Shown here piece after piece: positions 29,880 through 38,206 of a DNA stretch of 38,206 bases. Origin of the DNA: Aquabacterium sp. GTDB taxonomy: Bacteria > Pseudomonadota > Gammaproteobacteria > Burkholderiales > Burkholderiaceae_C. The stretch lies in NCBI GenBank assembly GCA_004322345.1, contig SCTQ01000108.1, positions 1 through 38,206 on the forward strand, given 5' to 3'. The notes beneath the pieces are model-generated. The model did no database searches. It saw only the letters and a program-made list of their open reading frames with translations, and had not been told where the DNA came from. Every line of letters begins with the position of its first letter. Within the stretch, counting starts at the first letter, position 1. The position numbers and the translations under genes were made by a program.

Positions 29880-33320
<3,441 letters not shown>

Positions 33321-33683
33321 ACGGTCGTGGTCGGTCTCACCGGGATGCGGGCACCCGGCCGCCCGCGGGCCCATGCGGCCACAGGCAGCCACCGGGGTCG
33401 CGGAGGCGCAGGAGGAGCAGGAGGGAGGCGGTGGCGCGAAGGGCCGGGATCGGGCGCATGAACCGCACCGGGCGCAGGTCACGACAGCCCTGGCGACGGG
33501 AGGTCCCGCGGGCCGCAAGGCCCTGCCGCCCAGGCAAATCCGACCGGCCTTGCGGCAAGTTTGTCCGCGGCAGGCCGCCTTCCGACCGCGGATCGCCGCA
33601 GCGTGCGGTGGAAAGCGGGTTGGGAACTGCGGACATGGCGGCACCCGCAGGCAATCACCATGCCGACCGGGTGCCCACCCGCG
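33321..33683. other. Intergenic region upstream of the hybrid kinase operon
   Basis: 363 bases between the start of the hybrid kinase gene and the stop of the GlxA-type regulator, both on the minus strand. The open frames here have proline/arginine/alanine-rich low-complexity translations and no ribosome-binding sites, so I see no gene. The kinase operon promoter should lie here, but I cannot point to a convincing one. Confidence 0.5.
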
Positions 33684-34682
33684 TCACCCGGGGCAGAAAC
33701 GCTTGCGGTATTCGGCCGGCGTGGTCGCCAGGCGCCGCACGAAAGCGCGGCGGAAGCCGTCCAGGTTGGCGTAGCCCACGCGGTCGGCCAGGCTCTTCAG
33801 CGGCAGGGCCGACTCCTCGACCAGCCGGCGGGCGGCATCGATGCGCGCGGCCTCGACGAAGGCAGCCGGCGTCATGCCGGCCTCGGCGCGGAAGACGCGG
33901 GCGAAGTTGCGTTCGCTCATGCCCGCGCGCGCCGCCAGGGCCGGCACCGACAGGTCGTCGCGCAGGTGGGACAGCACGTGCTCCTGGATCTCGCGTATGC
34001 AGTCGCGCCCGTCGGGCGCCGCGGTCTGGGCCGCAAGGTGGGCGCTGAACTGCGACTGGCCGCCGGGCCGCTTGAGGAACACGACCATCTCGCGCGCCAC
34101 CTTCAGCGCCAGCTCACGGCCATGGTCCTCCTCCACCAGCGCCAGCGCCAGGTCGATGCCGGCCGCGACGCCGGCCGAGGTGTAGATGTTGCCGTCGCGG
34201 ATGTGGATGCTGTCGGGCTCGACCAGCACCTGCGGATGCTCGGCCGCCAGCCGCTGCGCCGAGCCCCAGTGCGTGGTGGCGCGGCGGCCGTCCAGCAGGC
34301 CCGCGGCCGCCAGAACGAAGGCGCCGCTGCATACCGAGCCGATACGCCGCGCGCTGCGCGCCTGGGCCTGCAGCCAGCGCGTGACGGCCGGGTCTTCTGC
34401 CATCGCATCGACATAGGGGCTGCCGGCCACCAGCACGGTGTCGTAGCGGCCGCGTGCCTGCTGCACCGTGGCGTCCACCGCCAGCCGCAGGCCGCTGCTG
34501 CCCTTGACCAGCCCGGGCGCGGTCCCGACGACCTGCACCCGGTAGGCGCCCGGGCGGCCGAGCTGGCGGTTGGCCTCGGAGAAGACGTCGGACGGGCCGA
34601 CGACGTCCAGCAGCTGGACCCGCGGGCAGGCCAGCAGCGCCACGCGCATGGCCGAAGGTGGCGTTGGCTTGGCTGGATTCAT
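33684..34682 (-). CDS. GlxA-family AraC-type transcriptional regulator
   Basis: A 332-aa regulator. Residues about 12-190 form a DJ-1/PfpI-like domain with the elbow cysteine Cys118 (GSVCSGAFVLAAAGLL). Residues about 230-330 form the two AraC helix-turn-helix motifs (LSVPALAARAGMSERNFAR; PLKSLADRVGYANLDGFRRA). Such proteins usually activate a neighbouring gene in response to a small molecule. It is transcribed away from the SMR transporter at 34796, so control of that gene and of itself is likely. ATG 34682 lacks a clear ribosome-binding site; an in-frame Met 11 residues later is a possible alternative start. Confidence 0.92.
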   Translation of the reverse strand: MNPAKPTPPSAMRVALLACPRVQLLDVVGPSDVFSEANRQLGRPGAYRVQVVGTAPGLVKGSSGLRLAVDATVQQARGRYDTVLVAGSPYVDAMAEDPAVTRWLQAQARSARRIGSVCSGAFVLAAAGLLDGRRATTHWGSAQRLAAEHPQVLVEPDSIHIRDGNIYTSAGVAAGIDLALALVEEDHGRELALKVAREMVVFLKRPGGQSQFSAHLAAQTAAPDGRDCIREIQEHVLSHLRDDLSVPALAARAGMSERNFARVFRAEAGMTPAAFVEAARIDAARRLVEESALPLKSLADRVGYANLDGFRRAFVRRLATTPAEYRKRFCPG

Positions 34683-34725
34683 CGTGTCGCGGCAATGCCT
34701 GCCATGTCGGTATGGGCCCAGACTC

Positions 34726-34759
34726 TGGCTGAAACAGACGGCTGCGTCAATTTCAGCCA
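34726..34759. promoter_or_regulatory. Long hairpin / near-palindrome between glxA-type regulator and SMR gene
   Basis: TGGCTGAAA at 34726-34734 pairs exactly with TTTCAGCCA at 34751-34759. Inside it GACG pairs with CGTC around a GCTG loop, leaving a symmetric 2x2 internal loop (CA/AA). The 34-base element sits 25 bases before the SMR ribosome-binding site. It could be the operator of the divergent regulator or a 5'-UTR structure. Confidence 0.6.
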
Positions 34760-34795
34760 ATCCAACCCGACGCGGCCACCGTACAAGGAGATCAC

Positions 34796-35143
34796 ATGGA
34801 CCACAAGCTGTCCTGGCTCATGCTGCTGGCTGCCGGCGTGCTGGAGATCGTCTTCGCCTGGGGCCTGAAGTCCGCCAGCGATGCCGGCTGCGGCGCCACC
34901 CAGGCCCGCATCGCCTTCATCGCCCTGACGCTGGCCGCGATGGCCGGCAGCCTGGCCCTGCTGTCGGGCGCCCTGCGCCAGCTGCCCATCGGCACCGCCT
35001 ACGCGGTGTGGAGCGGCATCGGCGCGGCGGGCACCGCCGTCGTCGGCATGCTGCTGCTGGGCGAGGCGGCCTCGGCCGCGCGCCTGGGCTGCATCGGGTT
35101 GATCGTCGGCGGGGTCATCGGGCTGCGCTGGGTGTCGAGCTGA
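34796..35143 (+). CDS. SMR-family transporter, SugE/Gdx-like
   Basis: A 115-aa four-helix small multidrug resistance protein. The essential membrane glutamate is Glu17 in LLAAGVLEIVFAWGLK, the pattern of the SugE/Gdx branch rather than EmrE. GTAYAVWSGIGAAGTAVVGM in helix 3 is typical of the family. Gdx proteins export guanidinium and others export quaternary ammonium compounds; which applies here is not decided. AAGGAG at 34785-34790, 5 bases before the ATG, supports the start. It is divergent from a GlxA-type regulator. Its 3' end overlaps the convergent aquaporin gene by 29 bases. Confidence 0.92.
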   Translation: MDHKLSWLMLLAAGVLEIVFAWGLKSASDAGCGATQARIAFIALTLAAMAGSLALLSGALRQLPIGTAYAVWSGIGAAGTAVVGMLLLGEAASAARLGCIGLIVGGVIGLRWVSS

Positions 35144-35774
35144 GCGCGCGATGCGCCAGCAGGCCCAGGGCGGCGCCGGCCAGCTCGGCCGCGACGAAGG
35201 CCGGCACGCTCGCCGGCGCGATGCCTGCAAAGCTGTCGCTGAACATCCGCCCCACGGCCGCGGCGGGGTTGGCGAAGGAGGTGGATGCGGTGAACCAGTA
35301 GGCCGCGCCGATGTAGCCCGCGACGAGCGCCGGGGCACGGCCGGCGGGCGCGCGCAGGATCACCAGCAGCAGGCCGGCGGTGGCCACCGCCTCGGCCAGC
35401 CACAGGCCCGCTGAGCTGCGCACGTGGGTGGACCATTGCAGGATGGGCAGGTCGAACATCGCATGCACCAGCCAGGCGCCAAGCACGGCACCGGCGAGCT
35501 GGGCCACGACGTAGGACGGCAGCAGCGCGGCCGGCAGTTCGCGGCGCACCGCCATCACCAGCGACACCGCCGGATTGAAGTGCGCCCCACTGACCGGCCC
35601 GAGGACCTCGATCAGCACGTAGAGCCCGGCCACGGTGGCCAGGGCATTGGCCAACAGCGCGATGGCGGCGTTGCCGCCCGCCAGCCGCTCGGCCATGATC
35701 CCCGAGCCGACCACGACCGCCAGCAGGCCGCAGGTGCCCAGGCATTCGGCGAAGAGCCTGCGGTGGATGCTCAT
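35115..35774 (-). CDS. aqpS: Aquaglyceroporin-type channel of the arsenic operon
   Basis: A 219-aa major intrinsic protein with six helices and both pore motifs: NPA at 67-69 (GAHFNPAVS) and NPA at 169-171 (SFANPAAAVGR), with the selectivity arginine at Arg176. Next to arsC and arsR it matches the AqpS arrangement first described in Sinorhizobium meliloti, where the channel lets arsenite made by ArsC leave the cell. The start overlaps the arsC stop by ATGA. The last 29 bases overlap the end of the convergent SMR gene. No ArsB or Acr3 pump is in the operon. Confidence 0.88.
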   Translation of the reverse strand: MSIHRRLFAECLGTCGLLAVVVGSGIMAERLAGGNAAIALLANALATVAGLYVLIEVLGPVSGAHFNPAVSLVMAVRRELPAALLPSYVVAQLAGAVLGAWLVHAMFDLPILQWSTHVRSSAGLWLAEAVATAGLLLVILRAPAGRAPALVAGYIGAAYWFTASTSFANPAAAVGRMFSDSFAGIAPASVPAFVAAELAGAALGLLAHRALSSTPSAAR

Positions 35775-36259
35775 GTCTGTGCGATGCCCGGCAGCGCCTG
35801 CCGCAGCTCGGCATCGCTCATCGCATCCAGCGGCAGCGCCAGCAGCTGGAGCATGCGGTAGCCGAGGGCCTGCCGCGTCAGCTCGAAGGCCTGCGTGCGT
35901 TCGGCCTCCGGCGCGCGGGACGGATCCGGGTAGCCCCAGTGCGCCTGCACCGGGCTGCCGGGCCAGAAAGGACAGGCCTCTGCCGCGGCGCTGTCGCACA
36001 CCGTGATGACGATGCGCATCACCGGCGCACCCACCGCCGCGAAGGCATCCCAGCTCTTGCTGTGCACGCCGGTGGTGTCTATGCCGGCCTGTCGCAGCAC
36101 CTCCACCGCATGCGGATTGACGCGCCCGCTGGGTGCACTGCCGGCGCTGAAGGCGCGCACGTCCTTGCCCAGGCGCAGCGCCCAGTGGTTGAGCATCCCC
36201 TCGGCCAGCACGCTGCGGGCGGAGTTGTGGGTGCAGAGGATGAGTACGTTCGTTGTCAC
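35771..36259 (-). CDS. arsC: Arsenate reductase, low-molecular-weight phosphatase type
   Basis: A 162-aa cytoplasmic enzyme reducing arsenate to arsenite. The P-loop CTHNSARS (Cys9-X5-Arg15-Ser16) is the LMW-phosphatase active site. ITVCDSAAAEACPFWPG supplies the later redox cysteines and HWGYPDPS the conserved acid. The form is the thioredoxin- or glutaredoxin-linked type with extra cysteines near residues 89 and 96. The start codon is GTG 36259, with GAGGG about 8 bases upstream. It is 12 bases downstream of arsI and overlaps aqpS, so the three are one transcript. Confidence 0.95.
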   Translation of the reverse strand: MTTNVLILCTHNSARSVLAEGMLNHWALRLGKDVRAFSAGSAPSGRVNPHAVEVLRQAGIDTTGVHSKSWDAFAAVGAPVMRIVITVCDSAAAEACPFWPGSPVQAHWGYPDPSRAPEAERTQAFELTRQALGYRMLQLLALPLDAMSDAELRQALPGIAQT

Positions 36260-36271
36260 TGCCCGGCCCTC

Positions 36272-36748
36272 TCAGCAGCAGGTGGAAGCCGGCTTGACGG
36301 CAATGCCGACGGGCTGGCCCCGCGGTGCCGACGCCGCGCAGCATGCGGATTCCTGGCCGGCGGCGGGGCCGGGGGTGCCGAAGACCGGGATGTTCTCCAG
36401 CGTGCGGAAGTGCTCCCAGGCGATGCCCTGGGGATCGGTGACCCAGTGCTTGTCGCTGCGGGCATAGCAGCAGGTGGCCTGCCCCACGTCCAGGTGCGCC
36501 AGGCCCGCGGCACGGGTGCGCGCATGCAGCTCGGCCAGCTCCTCCTCGGTGTCGGCCTGGATGCCCAGGTGGTCGACGCCCGGACGGCCACCGCGGGTGG
36601 AGATCGCGAAGTTGATGCGCGGATCCTCCAGCATCCACTTGGCATAGTCGGACTCGACACGCGTGGGCTGCGCGCCGAACAGGCCGGTATAGAAGGCGAT
36701 GCTCGCCTGCAGGTCCTCGACGTGGGCGTGGACGTGGAAACGCTTCAT
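36272..36748 (-). CDS. arsI: ArsI/CadI-family dioxygenase, probable C-As lyase
   Basis: A 158-aa vicinal-oxygen-chelate enzyme. His5, His60 (VDHLGIQ) and Glu112 (WEHF) fit the iron ligands. The adjacent pair Cys93-Cys94 in ATCCYARSDKHWVTDPQG is the trivalent-arsenical-binding pair of ArsI, which cleaves the carbon-arsenic bond of methylarsenite or aromatic arsenicals. CadI proteins share this sequence, so the substrate is not certain. The C-terminal tail has extra cysteines (SACCAAS and STCC) that could bind metalloid. AAGGAG lies 6 bases before the ATG. It sits between arsR and arsC. Confidence 0.9.
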   Translation of the reverse strand: MKRFHVHAHVEDLQASIAFYTGLFGAQPTRVESDYAKWMLEDPRINFAISTRGGRPGVDHLGIQADTEEELAELHARTRAAGLAHLDVGQATCCYARSDKHWVTDPQGIAWEHFRTLENIPVFGTPGPAAGQESACCAASAPRGQPVGIAVKPASTCC

Positions 36749-36758
36749 GGTTGCTCCT

Positions 36759-37082
36759 TCAGCAGTTGCAGGATGTCGCCGCCGTCGTGGCGCAGGACGC
36801 GCCGCGGCAGCAGTTCTCGGTCAGGTAGCCCAGCACGCCGTTCATGCGCTCGAAGGCCGCCCGGTAGATGAGGTTGCGGCTGGCCCGCTCCTGGCTGACC
36901 AGCCCGGCATGCGCCAGCTCCTTCAGGTGGAAGGACAGCGTGTTCTGGGGAATGCCCAGGCCCTCGGCCATCGTGCCGGGCGTCATGCCCGCCGGGCCGG
37001 CGACGACCAGGGCACGGAACACGTCCAGCCGGACCGGATGGGCCAGGGCGGCGAGGGCTTTGATGACGGCTTCTTTATCCAT
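36759..37082 (-). CDS. arsR: ArsR-family arsenite-responsive repressor
   Basis: A 107-aa winged-helix repressor. The recognition region is QNTLSFHLKELAHAGLVSQE (about 46-65). The metalloid site is C-terminal: Cys91, Cys92 and Cys97 (ENCCRGASC), the arrangement of Acidithiobacillus ferrooxidans ArsR rather than the E. coli helix-3 site. More cysteines lie at the end (SCNC). It should release DNA on binding arsenite and perhaps methylarsenite, which would fit the adjacent arsI. First gene of the operon; its own operator is probably the palindrome just upstream. Confidence 0.94.
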   Translation of the reverse strand: MDKEAVIKALAALAHPVRLDVFRALVVAGPAGMTPGTMAEGLGIPQNTLSFHLKELAHAGLVSQERASRNLIYRAAFERMNGVLGYLTENCCRGASCATTAATSCNC

Positions 37083-37083
37083 A

Positions 37084-37108
37084 ATTCCAGTTTCGTTGAA
37101 GTATGGAT
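37084..37108. promoter_or_regulatory. Candidate ArsR operator
   Basis: A 25-base imperfect palindrome with core TTC-GTT-GAA at 37092-37100 and outer AT/AT pairs. It lies directly before arsR in the 57-base divergent gap. A TATAGT at 37124-37129 may be the -10 box of the plus-strand hydrolase, which would start transcription very close to its ATG. Both are pattern-based. Confidence 0.4.
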
Positions 37109-37139
37109 TTTTTGCAAGCCCCCTATAGTCGGGCCGCCC

Positions 37140-37961
37140 ATGACCACCCCCATCCTGTCCACCCGCGCCCATTCGCACGACGGCACGCCGCTGTACGTCG
37201 AGGCCATCGGCGACCCGCAGGCCCCGCCGCTGCTGCTGATCGGCGGCCAGGCGACGGACCACCGCATGTGGGATGGGATACGCGATGACCTGGCGCGGGC
37301 CCACCGCGTGATCGCCTACGACCATCGCGGCATGGGCCAAAGCGGCAGGCCGCTGCAGCCGTCCTTCCTGGCGTCCTATTCGACGCGCGGCTTCGCGCAG
37401 GATGCGCTGGCGGTGCTGGACCACCTGGGGGTGGCCCGCGCCCACGTCTACGGCTTCTCGATGGGCGGGCGCGTCGCGCAGTGGCTGGCGATCGACGCCC
37501 CGGGCCGCGTCGCCGCGCTGGTGCTGGGCGCGACGACCCCGGGCGATGCCCATGGCGCGCTGCGCTCGCCCGCTGCGCAGGCGGCGATGTCCGGCCGCGA
37601 CCCGGCCGTGCGCCTGCCCCTGTTCGTCTCGCCCGGCTGGCTGCAGCAGCATCCCGAGTTCCTCTCCAGCCTCGGCCTGGACGGCAGCCGGCCGGTGCCG
37701 CTGCAGGTGCTCAAGCTGCACTACCTGGCCAGCCAGGGCCACGACGCCTGGGACCGGCTGCCGGAGATCGCCGCGCCCGTGCTGCTGCTCCACGGCAGCG
37801 CCGACGAGGTCAACCCGCCGGCCAACAGCGCGCTGCTGGCCGCGCGCATCCCGGGTGCGCAGGTGCAGCTGATCGAGGGCGCACGGCACCTCTATCTCTG
37901 GGAATTCCGCGAGCAGGCCAGCCGCGCGGTGCTTGATTTCCTGGCAGCGCATCCCATCTGA
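37140..37961 (+). CDS. Alpha/beta hydrolase
   Basis: A 273-aa alpha/beta-fold hydrolase. The nucleophile is Ser107 (YGFSMGG), the acid Asp222 (HGSADEVNPP) and the base His250 (GARHLYLWEF). The oxyanion region is LIGGQATDHRMW and DHRGMGQS is present, close to 3-oxoadipate enol-lactonase/arylesterase-like members. Substrate unknown. It is divergent from arsR and shares a 57-base promoter gap, so arsenic-linked control is possible but unproven. No ribosome-binding site is visible before ATG 37140, compatible with a leaderless or very short leader transcript. It is followed by the gene-free contig end. Confidence 0.9.
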   Translation: MTTPILSTRAHSHDGTPLYVEAIGDPQAPPLLLIGGQATDHRMWDGIRDDLARAHRVIAYDHRGMGQSGRPLQPSFLASYSTRGFAQDALAVLDHLGVARAHVYGFSMGGRVAQWLAIDAPGRVAALVLGATTPGDAHGALRSPAAQAAMSGRDPAVRLPLFVSPGWLQQHPEFLSSLGLDGSRPVPLQVLKLHYLASQGHDAWDRLPEIAAPVLLLHGSADEVNPPANSALLAARIPGAQVQLIEGARHLYLWEFREQASRAVLDFLAAHPI

Positions 37962-38206
37962 ACGCTTGCTGGACGGTTGCGGTTCGCCAGGCTTCGGCGA
38001 TGGAAAAGCGGCAGCCTGGACCTGGCCCGGATTGCGTTGCTGGTACAGTTCGCGGCCCGCTCGACTGCCCTGCATGCAGGTGGGCGTCTGTCATGGCGGC
38101 GCGGCCCTGCGCGAATGTCGACTGCCTGCGCCGCCGCCCCGTCCGGCGTGGCCCGTGCCCCGCCCGTCTTCGCGGCACCGCTGCCGCTTGTTGCTTAGTC
38201 CAAACC
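37962..38206. other. Contig end without a supported gene
   Basis: 245 bases with short arginine/alanine-rich open frames only. Three CTGG-type words (CTGGACC 38016, CTGGCCC 38022, CTGGTAC 38040) stand close together and could be regulator half-sites for a gene beyond the contig. No terminator, RNA gene or adapter copy is seen. Confidence 0.4.

Noticed and set aside
34683-34795. Guanidine riboswitch upstream of the SugE/Gdx-like gene
   Set aside because: I do not see the conserved loops of the guanidine I, II or III classes as I know them; only a single hairpin is present, reported as an unassigned element.
37977-38198. 73-codon ORF at the contig end
   Set aside because: No ribosome-binding site, no recognisable motif and a non-ATG start; composition looks like GC-driven open frame.

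Overview
The window is GC-rich (about 70% by eye) bacterial DNA and looks like one complete assembly contig: its first 13 bases match the 3' end of an Illumina adapter. Three things suggest a betaproteobacterium of the order Burkholderiales (Rubrivivax/Roseateles/Leptothrix-like): the codon bias, a PEP-CTERM protein, and a pta-ackA pair next to a relic of the DUF3141 (PHB-synthase-like) family. This placement is an inference; no rRNA or tRNA is present to confirm it.

Layout. (1) 22-10141, plus strand, signalling: a very large soluble hybrid histidine kinase, a chemoreceptor, two overlapping membrane diguanylate cyclases of equal length, a small membrane protein and a single-domain receiver. 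A short repeat that contains the stop codon lies at the end of two of these genes. (2) 10156-12317, minus: pta and ackA, with a short DUF3141 gene fossil upstream. (3) 12599-17009, minus: ABC ATPase, exported ChrB-like protein, beta-propeller protein, FlgD-type Ig protein, exported rhodanese and a haem-binding ferric-reductase-like membrane protein, mostly overlapping or closely spaced. (4) 17177-27180, plus and divergent from block 3: PEP-CTERM protein, PKD/FlgD-type surface protein, small secreted protein, Sec-exported RHS/YD-repeat protein with an HNH nuclease tip, DUF4265 immunity-type protein, ABC solute-binding protein, a very short ORF containing a perfect 19-bp inverted repeat, and the fused ABC permease. 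(5) 27186-33320, minus: hybrid kinase, CheR, CheB without receiver, and receiver-kinase operon. (6) 33684-35143: a GlxA-type AraC regulator divergent from an SMR transporter, with a long hairpin between them. (7) 35115-37082, minus: arsenic operon arsR-arsI-arsC-aqpS. (8) 37140-37961, plus: alpha/beta hydrolase divergent from arsR.

How they may work together. Blocks 3 and 4 are the most unusual part. The ABC importer has its ATPase on one strand and its binding protein and permease on the other, 7.4 kb apart. The parts (binding protein, ~510-aa fused permease, small ATPase, exported rhodanese) resemble the E. coli ynjBCDE set, with a periplasmic ChrB-like protein and a haem membrane protein added. 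The two divergent operons also carry FlgD-type Ig modules that align with each other. This argues that the surface proteins on both strands belong to one locus rather than being chance neighbours. The RHS toxin and its presumed immunity gene sit inside it, and the immunity gene overlaps the ABC binding-protein gene by four bases. Function is not known; metal or oxyanion uptake combined with a surface or contact-toxin apparatus is a hypothesis.
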